Source: DASYVD01 sp050693035 (GTDB taxonomy: Bacteria > Actinomycetota > UBA4738 > CALAEC01). From it: 43,825 bases of DNA. The notes beneath the pieces were generated by a model. The model saw only the letters and a list, made by a program, of their open reading frames with translations, was not told where the DNA came from and did not search any database. Location: contig JBOGWB010000071.1 in assembly GCA_050693035.1 (NCBI GenBank), positions 1 to 43,825 of the forward strand. The letters run 5' to 3'. Position numbers and translations under genes: made by a program. Below are positions 15,022-23,575 of the stretch, piece by piece (the stretch's first letter is position 1; each line of letters starts with the position of its first letter).

Positions 15022-16413
15022 ATGCCCAAAGAATCCTTCGACGTCGTCGTGCTGGGGGCGGGAACCGGCGGTTACTCTGCCGCGCTGCGCGCGGCCCAGC
15101 TCGACAAGCGCGTCGTCCTGGTCGAGCGGGACGACCGCCTCGGCGGCACGTGCCTGCTCCGCGGGTGCATACCGACGAAGGCCCTGCTCCAGTCCGCCGC
15201 GGTGATGGACGAGATCAACCGGTCCCAGGACTGGGGCATCAAAGCCTCCGGCGAACCGGACTGGAGCGGCGTGCAGAGCTTCAAGCAGAGGGTCGTGGAC
15301 AAGCTGGTGAACGGCCTCACCGGATTGGTGAAGGCCCGCAAGATCGAGGTGGTCAAGGGATCCGGCCGCCTGACCGGCCCCACCAACGTCGAGGTCCAGG
15401 GGGACGGAGGATCGCGCTCGCTTCAGGCGCAACACGTCGTCCTGGCGACCGGGTCGTTCCCGAAGCTCCTCCCCGGCCTCGAGATCACCCAGCGGATCGT
15501 CACCAGCGATCAGGCGCTCGAGCTCGATCGGATCCCATCTTCCGCGGTGGTCATCGGGGCGGGCGCCGTGGGCCTGGAGTTCGCATCCCTCTACCGGTCG
15601 TTCGGCGCCGACGTGACCCTCATCGAGGCGCTCGACCGGATCGCTCCGCTCGAAGACGAAGACATCTCAAAGGAGTTGGAACGGGCGTTCCGCAAGCGTG
15701 GAGTCACGACCCACGCCGGGGCGAAGGTCCAGGACGTCACCGAGGGCGGCGAGGGCGTCACCGTGACCTTCGAGGGCCGCGGCAAGACCCAGAAGGTGGA
15801 AGCCGAGATCTGCCTGGTGGCGGTGGGACGCGGGCCGATCACCGAGGGACTCGGGGTCGAGGCCGCCGGCGTCGAGCTGGACCGGGGGTTCGTCAAGGTG
15901 AACGGGCAGCTTCGAGCCTCGGCGGAGAGCGTGTGGGCGGTCGGCGACGTGGCGGCCACACCCCTCCAGCTGGCCCACGTGGCCTTCGCCGAAGGCATCT
16001 CGGTGGCGGAACGCATCGCGGGCCAGGACGCGGCGGACATCGACTACGTGGGCATCCCTCGGGTGACCTACTCCACTCCGGAGGTGGCGTCGGTTGGCCT
16101 GACGGAGGCCCAGGCCCGCGAGCGAGGCCACGAGGTCGAGGTGGAGAAGCTCAACATGCAAGGGATCGGGAAGGCGAACATCGTGGGCGAGGGCGGACTG
16201 TGCAAGCTCGTCGCGGAGAAGGGTGGGCCGGTGCTCGGTGTTCACCTGGTCGGACCCCACGTCACCGACCTCATCGCCGAGGGCATGCTCATCACGAACT
16301 GGGAGGCCGCGCCGGCCGAGGTGGCGGCCCTCATCCATCCACACCCGTCGCTTTCGGAAGCCATCGGCGAGGCACATCTCGCCCTGGCCGGCAAGCCGCT
16401 GCACTCCATGTGA
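15022..16413 (+). CDS. lpdA: Dihydrolipoamide dehydrogenase (E3)
   Basis: FAD-dependent E3 that reoxidises dihydrolipoyl groups with NAD+, 463 residues. N-terminal FAD motif GAGTGGYSAALRAAQ, redox disulfide GGTCLLRGCIPTKALL, NAD-binding GAGAVGLEFASLYRSFG, the FAD motif ESVWAVGDVA and the C-terminal dimer interface with the catalytic pair in HPHPSLSEAIGE. GAGG-type ribosome site upstream of the ATG; a TAGTAT -10-like hexamer lies at 14998-15003. First gene of a run with E2 and lipB, so it serves the branched-chain dehydrogenase and probably also glycine cleavage. Confidence 0.96.
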   Translation: MPKESFDVVVLGAGTGGYSAALRAAQLDKRVVLVERDDRLGGTCLLRGCIPTKALLQSAAVMDEINRSQDWGIKASGEPDWSGVQSFKQRVVDKLVNGLTGLVKARKIEVVKGSGRLTGPTNVEVQGDGGSRSLQAQHVVLATGSFPKLLPGLEITQRIVTSDQALELDRIPSSAVVIGAGAVGLEFASLYRSFGADVTLIEALDRIAPLEDEDISKELERAFRKRGVTTHAGAKVQDVTEGGEGVTVTFEGRGKTQKVEAEICLVAVGRGPITEGLGVEAAGVELDRGFVKVNGQLRASAESVWAVGDVAATPLQLAHVAFAEGISVAERIAGQDAADIDYVGIPRVTYSTPEVASVGLTEAQARERGHEVEVEKLNMQGIGKANIVGEGGLCKLVAEKGGPVLGVHLVGPHVTDLIAEGMLITNWEAAPAEVAALIHPHPSLSEAIGEAHLALAGKPLHSM

Positions 16414-16447
16414 TGCGGGAGAGGAGAACGACGGAGGAGGACGGCAC

Positions 16448-17848
16448 GTGGCCACAGTGACCATGCCTCAGCTCGGGGAGACGGTCGTCGAGGGCACCAT
16501 CACCAAATGGCTGAAGGGCCCAGGCGACAAGGTCGAGCGAGACGAGCCTCTGTTCGAGATCTCCACCGACAAGGTAGACACGGAGGTCCCGTCTCCCGTC
16601 GCCGGCACGCTCAAGGACGTGCTGGTTCAGGAGGGTGAGACGGTGAAGGTCGGCACCGAGCTTGCCACGATCGACGAGGACGGCGCCGGCGCGGCCGGGG
16701 CGGAGGCCCCGAAGGAGGAAGCAGCCGGCCAGCCGGAGGAGGCACCCGGCCAGAAGGCCGAGGCCCAGGCGGCGCAGCAGCAGGACAAGGCGCAAGCGGA
16801 GGAAGAGAGGACCGAGCGGCCCCCGCGCCAGGAGGCCACGCCAAGGCCTGAGCCCGCAGGAGCTCCTCCTCCTCAGGAGGAGCGCCGCCCGGTGAGCGCC
16901 CCCGCGGGCGGCGGCCCACGCAGCCACATCCTCTCCCCCCTGGTTCGCCGGCTGGCGGAGGAGCACAACATCGACCTCTCTCAGGTCGAGGGGACCGGCA
17001 CGGGCGGGAGGATCACCAAGAAGGACATCATGTCGTTCATCGACTCCGGGGTCGGCCAGCCGGCGGCGCTCCGCGCCGTGCCCGAGGAGGGCGCCACTCC
17101 GGCGCCCGCCGTCCAGGCGATCCCAGCCGGAGAGCGTGAGCAGGCGGTCAAGATCTCCCACATCCGAAAGCTGATCGCTGAGAACATGGTGGCCTCCCTC
17201 CACAGTTCGGCCCGGGCGTGGAACCTGGTCGAAGTCAACATGGAGAGCATCGTGCGTCTGCGGGCCCGCGCCAAGGACCGCTTCAAGCAGGAGGAGGGGG
17301 TCAATCTCACCTACATGCCCTTCGTCGCCCGTGCGGTGTGCGATGCGCTGCTCGCCTTCCCCGACGTCAATGCGAAGCTCGATCTCGAGGCCGGCACCGC
17401 CACCTACCGCCGGTACGTAAACCTTGGGATCGCCGTGGCCTACGAGGATGGCCTCATCGTGCCGGTGATCCAGGGAGCTGAGGTCATGAACCTGGTCGGG
17501 CTGGCCAGAGCGATCAATGACCTGGGGAGCAGGGCACGCGCCAAGAAGCTCAAGCCGGACGAGGTCCACGGGGGCACGTTCACCATCACCAACCCGGGGC
17601 CGTTCGGCTCCATGATGAGCGTTCCGATCATGAACCCGGGGGAGACGGCCATCCTGGCGTTCGATGCCATCGAGAAGCGACCGGTGGTGATCGACGACGC
17701 CATCGCCATCCGGCACATGGTCTACCTGTCGATGTCCTGGGATCACCGGATGATCGACGGGGCCACCGCGGCTCAGTTCCTGGGACGGCTCAAGCAGAAT
17801 CTGGAAGAGTGGGACTTCACCCCGGAGCTCCAGCCGTACCTGGAATAG
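16448..17848 (+). CDS. bkdB: Dihydrolipoyllysine acyltransferase (E2) of 2-oxoacid dehydrogenase
   Basis: E2 core of a 2-oxoacid dehydrogenase complex, 466 residues. One lipoyl domain (residues 1-77) carries the lipoylated lysine in EISTDKVDTEVPSP. A Pro/Ala/Glu/Gln-rich flexible linker follows, then a peripheral-subunit-binding domain (SPLVRRLAEEHNIDLSQVEG, about residues 160-195) and the acyltransferase domain ending in MSWDHRMIDGATAA, with catalytic His and Asp. The start is GTG 16448 behind GGAGGAGGA. The substrate cannot be read from E2 alone; the nearby E1 genes point to branched-chain 2-oxoacids. Confidence 0.92.
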   Translation: MATVTMPQLGETVVEGTITKWLKGPGDKVERDEPLFEISTDKVDTEVPSPVAGTLKDVLVQEGETVKVGTELATIDEDGAGAAGAEAPKEEAAGQPEEAPGQKAEAQAAQQQDKAQAEEERTERPPRQEATPRPEPAGAPPPQEERRPVSAPAGGGPRSHILSPLVRRLAEEHNIDLSQVEGTGTGGRITKKDIMSFIDSGVGQPAALRAVPEEGATPAPAVQAIPAGEREQAVKISHIRKLIAENMVASLHSSARAWNLVEVNMESIVRLRARAKDRFKQEEGVNLTYMPFVARAVCDALLAFPDVNAKLDLEAGTATYRRYVNLGIAVAYEDGLIVPVIQGAEVMNLVGLARAINDLGSRARAKKLKPDEVHGGTFTITNPGPFGSMMSVPIMNPGETAILAFDAIEKRPVVIDDAIAIRHMVYLSMSWDHRMIDGATAAQFLGRLKQNLEEWDFTPELQPYLE

Positions 17849-17852
17849 CGTG

Positions 17853-18563
17853 ATGCCCCGGCCGGCCGCGTGGGTCCTCACTCCCGGGCGAACCCCGTAT
17901 CGCCCTGCGTACGACGCCATGCACGAGCTGGCCGACCGACGCGCCGAGGGCGAGATCCCCGACACCCTCATCCTTCTGGAGCATCCCCCTGTATTCACGG
18001 CTGGGAAGCGCTGGGATCCCGGTCATCTGCTCTTCGACGAGCCGTCCCTCGAGCGCATCGGAGCGGAGCTCCATCACGTGGACCGCGGCGGCAGCGTCAC
18101 CTTCCACGGCCCCGGCCAGCTCGTGGGTTACCCCATCGTCCACCTCGGCCCCGAGCCGGACGTGATCGCCCATCTGCGGAACGTAGAGGAGGTCATCATC
18201 CGGGCATGCGCCGACCTCGGCGTCGAGGCCGGCAGGTCCGATGGGTACACGGGAGTGTGGGCCGGGGACCAGAAGGTGTGCGCCATCGGCGTACGGGTCC
18301 AGCGAGACGTCACCCTGCACGGGTTCGCTCTCAACTGCGCCACCGACGTGGCGTGGTTCGGCGCCATCGTGCCGTGCGGAATCCCGGACCGCGGCGTCAC
18401 GACGCTCAGCGAGCTTACCGGCCGCGAGGTCACCGTGGACGAGGCCCTCCCCGTGGTCTCCCGGCGATTCGCCGAGGTGTTCGACAGGACCCTCCGCCCT
18501 GTGCCCCCGGAGATCGTCCGGGCGTTCGCCTCCAACGCCGAGCCGGCCGCGGCGGGCGGATAG
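17853..18563 (+). CDS. lipB: Octanoyl-[ACP]:protein octanoyltransferase LipB
   Basis: Transfers octanoate from acyl carrier protein to lipoyl domains, the first step of lipoate synthesis; LipA then inserts sulfur. The 236-residue protein has the LipB signatures VDRGGSVTFHGPGQLVGYPI, the conserved lysine in GDQKVCAIGVRV, LHGFALN and the active-site cysteine in IVPCGIPDRGVTTLSEL. ATG 17853 starts 4 nt after the E2 stop; a GTG codon at 17850 directly precedes it. Its place between E2 and E1 genes makes sense, because E2 is its substrate. Identity is secure. Confidence 0.96.
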   Translation: MPRPAAWVLTPGRTPYRPAYDAMHELADRRAEGEIPDTLILLEHPPVFTAGKRWDPGHLLFDEPSLERIGAELHHVDRGGSVTFHGPGQLVGYPIVHLGPEPDVIAHLRNVEEVIIRACADLGVEAGRSDGYTGVWAGDQKVCAIGVRVQRDVTLHGFALNCATDVAWFGAIVPCGIPDRGVTTLSELTGREVTVDEALPVVSRRFAEVFDRTLRPVPPEIVRAFASNAEPAAAGG

Positions 18564-18566
18564 CGC

Positions 18567-18593
18567 CGAGGCCGGGGCCCGAGCGGGGCCTCG
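18567..18593 (+). terminator. Possible terminator hairpin after lipB
   Basis: CGAGGCC and GGCCTCG pair across a 13-nt GC-rich loop directly after the lipB stop. No U-tract follows, so intrinsic termination is uncertain. Confidence 0.35.
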
Positions 18594-18652
18594 CGGAGGG
18601 GTGAACCGGTCGGCGGCTGGGAAACATGGGAAGCGGAGAAAGGAGGACCGAT

Positions 18653-19330
18653 ATGGCCCGACGGCATACCAACGAGCCGGGGACCGAGCCGGTCCACGAG
18701 ACCACGGCCGACCCGGGCGTGGGTGGCACGGCGGCGGCCCCGCACGCGCACGAGCCAGGCACGCCTCCGCACACGCACGAAACGGGATATCCGGCGCACC
18801 CGGGGCACGAGCCCGCTACGCGCGTCCACGAGGAGGGCGAGTACCGAACCGTTCGCGAGGAGGAGACCACCAGGATCCGGCCCGGCGGCATGGCCGCCCG
18901 GCTGATCCTCACCCTGCTCGGAGCGGGCGGGATGATCTACGGCGCGTTCCTGGACTGGCTGGTGGAGGAGTCTCCCAGCCGTGGGATCGACGCCGACTGG
19001 AGCATCTTCTTCAGCACGAGCCCCGGTTCGGCAGCCAACATCTGGTCGTCCGCGGGGTTGGTGATCATCGTGCTCGGCGTCCTCGCGGTGGTCGGGCTGG
19101 CGTTCCGCACGGGGTGGCTCACCTCGCTGGCCGGTGCCCTGGCGGTGGCCGCCATGATCCTGTTGGCGATCACCTTCTACCGCGTGGCCGACCTCGACCT
19201 GGGGATCCAGGACTTCGGGGTCGGAGCCTGGCTGATCGTGGCCGGTGGCCTGCTGGCCCTGATCGGCGGGTTCTTCGGAGCCAGGCAGCGCGTGATCGTG
19301 GTCGATCGCGAACGGGTGGTCCCGGCCTAG
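18653..19330 (+). CDS. Membrane protein with His-rich N-terminal tail
   Basis: A 225-residue protein of unknown function. The first 59 residues hold nine histidines in repeated His-Glu-Pro/Thr-Gly contexts (HAHEPG, HTHETG, HPGHEP), followed by a charged linker and four hydrophobic segments (about residues 80-100, 127-146, 149-168 and 188-208). The tail could bind metal ions, but that is an inference from composition. A very good AAAGGAGG site precedes the ATG at 18653. It lies between lipB and the E1 genes and ends at a strong hairpin, so it may form its own transcription unit. Confidence 0.8.
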   Translation: MARRHTNEPGTEPVHETTADPGVGGTAAAPHAHEPGTPPHTHETGYPAHPGHEPATRVHEEGEYRTVREEETTRIRPGGMAARLILTLLGAGGMIYGAFLDWLVEESPSRGIDADWSIFFSTSPGSAANIWSSAGLVIIVLGVLAVVGLAFRTGWLTSLAGALAVAAMILLAITFYRVADLDLGIQDFGVGAWLIVAGGLLALIGGFFGARQRVIVVDRERVVPA

Positions 19331-19351
19331 AGCCGCCGTCGCCCGAACGAC

Positions 19352-19379
19352 GAGACGCCGCCCCTCGGGGCGGCGTCTC
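19352..19379 (+). terminator. Strong hairpin terminator after the membrane protein gene
   Basis: A perfect 13-bp stem (GAGACGCCGCCCC with its complement) closes over TC 22 nt after the stop codon. The U-tract is poor (CGCTTCG), common for GC-rich actinobacteria. Confidence 0.65.
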
Positions 19380-19380
19380 C

Positions 19381-19835
19381 GCTTCGAGGGCTTTGGTGAC
19401 CACGCTCCGCGTTCGAAAACGGGCTAGGCCCGGCTGACCCGTCCTGACCATCACGGATGACCGAAACGGGAGCGACAGATGCCTCCGTGGTGCTATGGAC
19501 CCCTTTGCCCGCTTTTCCGAAAATGTGTTCTGAGATGTCCGAACGCCCGCCATACCTCCGTGTCCTGGAGACTGCTCCGATCGAGGTAGTCCTGGCCGAC
19601 CCTGGCCACCGGGGCCGATCCGGTGAGGTGGCCTTCCTCCACCACTGGCGCGCCGCGAGGATCGCCCGGGCCAAGGCCCTGCATCCGTCCAACCTGGCCC
19701 GCGCCGCCGCGGTTCCGGCCCTTCGGACGGTTCCCGAGCCCCTCTCCCAGTAGTCCCTTCTCACCCTCATCCCCTCCCCGGATGCACCCCAACCGGGCCG
19801 ACGCGGTCCCGAGGCCTCCCGTTCGGCGGGTACGT
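19381..19835. other. Intergenic stretch without a supported gene
   Basis: About 450 nt between the terminator and the E1 alpha promoter. A 98-codon frame exists at 19457-19753 (plus) and a 99-codon frame at 19493-19792 (minus), but neither has a ribosome site or recognisable domain, and their compositions look like frame shadows. Base composition is locally less GC-rich around 19490-19540. I see no RNA fold or repeat that I can name. Confidence 0.5.
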
Positions 19836-19841
19836 TAGTAT
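19836..19841 (+). promoter_or_regulatory. Possible -10 box of the bkd E1 operon
   Basis: TAGTAT lies 55 nt before the E1 alpha start and is identical to the -10-like hexamer upstream of lpdA (14998-15003). No convincing -35 box is seen. Confidence 0.35.
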
Positions 19842-19896
19842 CGAGTTGCGGGCCAGAAGACCCGCCCTCCAACCGCGCGCCAGGGAGGTGACAGCG

Positions 19897-20961
19897 TTGG
19901 CCACACGCGTCAAGCAGGCAGAGGATCGGCACTCCGCTCTGGGCCTGACGGAGGACGACCTCCTCTCGATGCACCGGACCATGCTGACCGCCCGGCTCTG
20001 CGACGAGCAACAGTTCCGCCTGAACCGACAGGGGCGCGCGCCGTTCGTGGTCCCCGTCTCCGGGCACGAGGCCGCCCAGGTGGGGACGGCCTGGCCGCTG
20101 AGGCGAGGGAAAGACATCTACGTTCCGTACTACCGGGACCTGGCGGTCTGCCTGGTCGCCGGGTTCTCCGCGAAGGACGTGTTCCTGGGGCTGTTCGGTA
20201 AGGCGGACGACCCGTCCTCGGGCGGGCGTCAGATGCCGGCCCACTGGGGGTCCCGGCGGCTGGGGATCATCACCGGTTCCTCTCCCATCGCGACCCAGAT
20301 CCCCCACGCCGCAGGGATCGCCTATGCCATGAAATACCGGGGAGAGGACTCCGTGGTGGCCTCGTGGTTCGGGGACGGCGCCACCAGCGAGGGTGACTGG
20401 CATGAGTCCCTGAACTTCGCGGGCATCCACAAGCTCCCAACCGTTTTCGTCTGCGAGAACAACAGATACGCCATCTCGGTTCCTCTATCGAAGCAAGCCG
20501 CGGTGAAGGATCTGTCCATCCGGGCGGAGGGTTACGGCTTCCCGGGGACGACGGTGGACGGGAACGACCTGCTCGCCTCGTACGCGGCGATGAAGGAGGC
20601 TGTGGAGAGAGCTCGCGGAGGCGGAGGCCCCACGCTCCTCGAGGCCACCTGCTACCGGTTCTATCCGCACACGTCCGACGACGACGACCGGACCTACCGC
20701 AGCCGTGAGGAGGTCGACGAGGCCCGTAAGAACGACCCCATCCTCCTCTTCGCCGCCTACCTGAAGGGCGTCGGGATCGCGGATGACGCCAAGCTCGAAA
20801 GCCTCAGAGAGGAGCTCAAGGCCGAGGTGGATCGGGCCGTCGACGAGGCGTGGGACGCGCCGGACCCCGAGCCGGAATCGGCGACGCGGCACGTGTTCGC
20901 CGAAGGATCCCGGGAAGGGGACCCGGGGGGAGTAGCTCGCCCGGAGACGAGGAAGCCCTGA
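19897..20961 (+). CDS. bkdAA: Branched-chain 2-oxoacid dehydrogenase E1 alpha subunit
   Basis: Thiamine-diphosphate-dependent E1 alpha subunit that decarboxylates branched-chain 2-oxoacids. The 354 residues align along their length with Bacillus BfmBAA-type sequences: LGLTEDDLLSMHRTMLTARLCDE, FVVPVSGHEAAQVG, YVPYYRDLAV, SGGRQMPAHWGS, the TPP motif GDGATSEGDWHESLNFA...CENN, and PHTSDDDDRTYRSREEVDEA near the phosphorylation-loop region. The best start is TTG 19897, because AGGGAGGTGA ends 5 nt before it; GTG 19888 lies inside that site. The E1 beta start lies 41 nt beyond the stop. Confidence 0.93.
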   Translation: MATRVKQAEDRHSALGLTEDDLLSMHRTMLTARLCDEQQFRLNRQGRAPFVVPVSGHEAAQVGTAWPLRRGKDIYVPYYRDLAVCLVAGFSAKDVFLGLFGKADDPSSGGRQMPAHWGSRRLGIITGSSPIATQIPHAAGIAYAMKYRGEDSVVASWFGDGATSEGDWHESLNFAGIHKLPTVFVCENNRYAISVPLSKQAAVKDLSIRAEGYGFPGTTVDGNDLLASYAAMKEAVERARGGGGPTLLEATCYRFYPHTSDDDDRTYRSREEVDEARKNDPILLFAAYLKGVGIADDAKLESLREELKAEVDRAVDEAWDAPDPEPESATRHVFAEGSREGDPGGVARPETRKP

Positions 20962-21002
20962 GTGGGAGAGCGAGCGGTCCCTCCGAGCAGGAAGGACTCC
21001 TG

Positions 21003-21989
21003 ATGGCCGAGAAGAACATGGTCCAGACGATCCACGACACCCTCCACGATGAGATGAAGGCCGACGACCGCGTCGTCGTCCTGGGCGAGGACGTTGGGGC
21101 CCGCGGCGGCGTGTTCCGGGCGACGCAGGGGTTCCTGGAGGAGTTCGGGGAGGAGCGGGTGATCGACACTCCACTGGCGGAGTCATCGATCGTCGGCGTG
21201 GCCATCGGCATGGCTCTCCACGGTTTGATCCCCATCCCGGAGATCCAGTTCGCGGACTTCATCCACCCCGCCTTCGACCAGATCGTGTCCGAAGCCGCCC
21301 GGATCAGGTACCGGTCGAACGGCGACTTCGGGGTGCCCATGGTGATCCGGACCCCGTACGGGGGCGGCGTTCACGGGGCCCTGTACCACTCCCAGTCCAT
21401 CGAGGCGTTCTACGGCCATGTCCCGGGACTCAAGGTGGTCATCCCGGCCACGCCCCACGACGCCAAGGGGCTCCTCCGGGCGGCCGTCCGCGACCCCGAC
21501 CCGGTGATGTTCCTCGAGCACAAGAAGACCTACCGCCTGATCAAGGGTGAAGTGCCAGACGAGGACTACGAGGTTCCCATCGGGAAGGCGGACGTGAAGC
21601 GCGAGGGCCGGGACCTCACCTGCGTGTCGTACGGGCTGATGCTTCACCACTGCCTCGAAGCGGCACAGAAGCTCCAGGACGAGGACGGCGTGTCGGTGGA
21701 GGTCGTTGACGTTCGAACGATCGCTCCACTCGATCGGGAGACCATCCTCGAGTCGGTGCGCAAGACGGCGAAGGCCATGGTGGTCTACGAGGACAACCGG
21801 ACCTACGGACCGGGCGCCGAGATCGTGGCCACCATCGCCGAGGAATTGATGCTGGACCTCGACGGACCACCGGTGCGGGTGGCAGGCCCCGACATCCCGG
21901 CCATGGGCTTCTCCTCGAACATCGAGCACTACTACATGCCCGACGTGGAGAAGATCCACTCGGCCATGAAGGAGCTGGCCGCGTTCTGA
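21003..21989 (+). CDS. bkdAB: Branched-chain 2-oxoacid dehydrogenase E1 beta subunit
   Basis: Partner of E1 alpha in the alpha2beta2 heterotetramer, 328 residues. Recognisable blocks are VVVLGEDVGARGGVFRAT, RVIDTPLAESSIVGVAIGMAL, EIQFADFIHPAFDQIVSEAA, RYRSNGDFGVPMVIRTPYGGGVHG, EHKKTYRLIKGEVP and the C-terminal VAGPDIPAMGF, closer to BfmBAB-type than to pyruvate dehydrogenase beta. GGAAGGA precedes the ATG at 21003, and the stop shares a base with the lipA start. Substrate preference for branched-chain acids is inferred from sequence resemblance. Confidence 0.94.
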   Translation: MAEKNMVQTIHDTLHDEMKADDRVVVLGEDVGARGGVFRATQGFLEEFGEERVIDTPLAESSIVGVAIGMALHGLIPIPEIQFADFIHPAFDQIVSEAARIRYRSNGDFGVPMVIRTPYGGGVHGALYHSQSIEAFYGHVPGLKVVIPATPHDAKGLLRAAVRDPDPVMFLEHKKTYRLIKGEVPDEDYEVPIGKADVKREGRDLTCVSYGLMLHHCLEAAQKLQDEDGVSVEVVDVRTIAPLDRETILESVRKTAKAMVVYEDNRTYGPGAEIVATIAEELMLDLDGPPVRVAGPDIPAMGFSSNIEHYYMPDVEKIHSAMKELAAF

Positions 21990-23017
21990 TGCCGGCCAAG
22001 GACAAGAATCCCCACCGTCGACGACTCCACCTGCCGATCGTCGGTACCGAGGGGAACGGTCAGGGCAACGCAGCAGAGCCCGGGCCGAAGCTCGCCGACA
22101 CTCACGTGGTCCACTCGGTCGGCTGCGCCCAAACCGTCCGCCCCGACACCCCTCGCCCGGAGTGGCTGAAGGTCAAGGCCAAGTTCGGCCCGAACTACTC
22201 GGAGCTCAAGGGGATCATGCGGAGCGAGGGCCTCCACACGGTCTGCGAGGAAGCCGGCTGCCCGAACATCTTCGAATGCTGGGAGGACCGTGAAGCCACC
22301 TTCCTCATCCTGGGCGATCGGTGCACCCGTCGATGCGGGTTCTGCGACGTGATGACGGCGAAGCCGTTGGCACTCGACGAGGCAGAGCCCGACCGGGTGG
22401 CCGGCGCGGTCAGGGCCATGGGCCTCCGCCACGTCGTCGTCACCGGCGTGGCCCGCGACGACCTTCCCGACGGCGGCGCCCGCGTCTGGGCCGAGACGAT
22501 CCGAGCGGTCCGCCGGGAGGTGCCGGGGTGCCGGGTGGAGATCCTTCCCCCCGACTTCAAGGGTCACCGTGACGCCATCGCCACCGTCATGGACGCCGCG
22601 CCCGACGTGTTCGCCCACAACCTCGAGACGGTCCGCCGGCTCCACCGGAGGATCCGTCCCGGCTTCGACTACGACCGCACCCTGGAAACCCTCCGTCTGG
22701 CCAAGGAGCTCCGCCCCGGTCAGATCACGAAGTCCAACCTCATCCTGGGCATGGGCGAGCGACCGCAGGAGGTCATCGAGGCCTTCCGCGACCTCCGATC
22801 GGTCGATGTCGACCTCATGACGCTCGGCCAGTACCTCCAGCCGACCAAGTTCCACCTGCCGGTGGACCGGTGGGTGACGCCCGAGGAGTTCGCGGAGCAC
22901 GCCCGAGCGGGAGAAGGGTTGGGGTTCGCCCACGTGGAAGCAGGCCCCCTGGTCCGCTCCTCGTATCACGCCGGCAAGCAGCTTCGCAGGGCGGAGGCCC
23001 GAACGGTCGCCGGCTAG
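21989..23017 (+). CDS. lipA: Lipoyl synthase LipA
   Basis: Radical-SAM enzyme that inserts two sulfurs into protein-bound octanoyl groups. Both [4Fe-4S] sites are visible: the auxiliary cluster motif C-x4-C-x5-C (CEEAGCPNIFEC) and the radical SAM motif C-x3-C-x2-C (CTRRCGFC), followed by VVVTGVARDDLPDGGA, LPPDFKG, THNLE-like AHNLETV and LGQYLQPT, with the RSSYHAG tail. The ATG overlaps the E1 beta stop by one base (TGATG). About 50 hydrophilic residues precede the first family motif (RPEWLKVKAKFGPNY), longer than usual, so an internal start cannot be excluded. Confidence 0.96.
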   Translation: MPAKDKNPHRRRLHLPIVGTEGNGQGNAAEPGPKLADTHVVHSVGCAQTVRPDTPRPEWLKVKAKFGPNYSELKGIMRSEGLHTVCEEAGCPNIFECWEDREATFLILGDRCTRRCGFCDVMTAKPLALDEAEPDRVAGAVRAMGLRHVVVTGVARDDLPDGGARVWAETIRAVRREVPGCRVEILPPDFKGHRDAIATVMDAAPDVFAHNLETVRRLHRRIRPGFDYDRTLETLRLAKELRPGQITKSNLILGMGERPQEVIEAFRDLRSVDVDLMTLGQYLQPTKFHLPVDRWVTPEEFAEHARAGEGLGFAHVEAGPLVRSSYHAGKQLRRAEARTVAG

Positions 23018-23023
23018 CCGGGT

Positions 23024-23575
23024 TCAGGACGAGGCGCCGATCCCTTCGACCAACTGGGTGGCGACCACTCGCGTGGCGGCCTCGTCCTGGCCCATGACCC
23101 CGATCACCAGGGCGCCCTGCTGCCACAGGATCGCGGCACCCAGTTGCGGGGCGCTTCCCACGCGAACCTGCTGCCCACTGATCTCTTCCTTGGAGAGCGA
23201 GCCGCCTCCCAGTCCTTGCTCGAACCCCACGAACAGCCCTTCGGCGAAGAAGGGGTTCGCAGCGGCTTCCGGGTCCACGGCCATCGCGAACACCAGGACG
23301 GCCCTGGTCCTCCTGGCAACGGCGAACCGAGCCTCGAATCTTTCGAGGACTTGCTGAGCTTGGGGATCGGCGGTGAGTTGATCTTCCATCTGCTGCCGGA
23401 GTCGCTCCGGGACCTTCCGATATCGGAATCCGTCCAGAGGAACGAAGGCGTCCCGGGGGTCGGCGGAGGCCAGGGAGGGTGACGGGCGGGCGGCCGGATC
23501 GGGTTCCGATCGGCACGCGGCCAGGAGCGACAGGCCAAGCGAGAGGGCCGCCACGGCCCGCTTCGCAGCGATCAT
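23024..23575 (-). CDS. Putative lipoprotein of unknown function
   Basis: A 183-residue protein with a lipoprotein signal (MIAAKRAVAALSLGLSLLAAC, lipobox LLAAC). The mature part (DAFVPLDGFRYRKVPERLRQQM, GLFVGFEQGLGGGSLSKEEI, LGAAILWQQGALVIGVMG) has no catalytic motif I recognise. Its start overlaps the stop of the upstream TlpA-like gene as ATGA, so the two are co-translated; a role in envelope redox homeostasis would fit but is only an inference from that link. Its 3' end is convergent with lipA, 6 nt apart. Confidence 0.8.
   Translation of the reverse strand: MIAAKRAVAALSLGLSLLAACRSEPDPAARPSPSLASADPRDAFVPLDGFRYRKVPERLRQQMEDQLTADPQAQQVLERFEARFAVARRTRAVLVFAMAVDPEAAANPFFAEGLFVGFEQGLGGGSLSKEEISGQQVRVGSAPQLGAAILWQQGALVIGVMGQDEAATRVVATQLVEGIGASS

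Noticed and set aside
19457..19753. A small gene between the membrane protein and E1 alpha
   Set aside because: No ribosome site, domain, signal or plausible composition; an equally long frame lies on the other strand.
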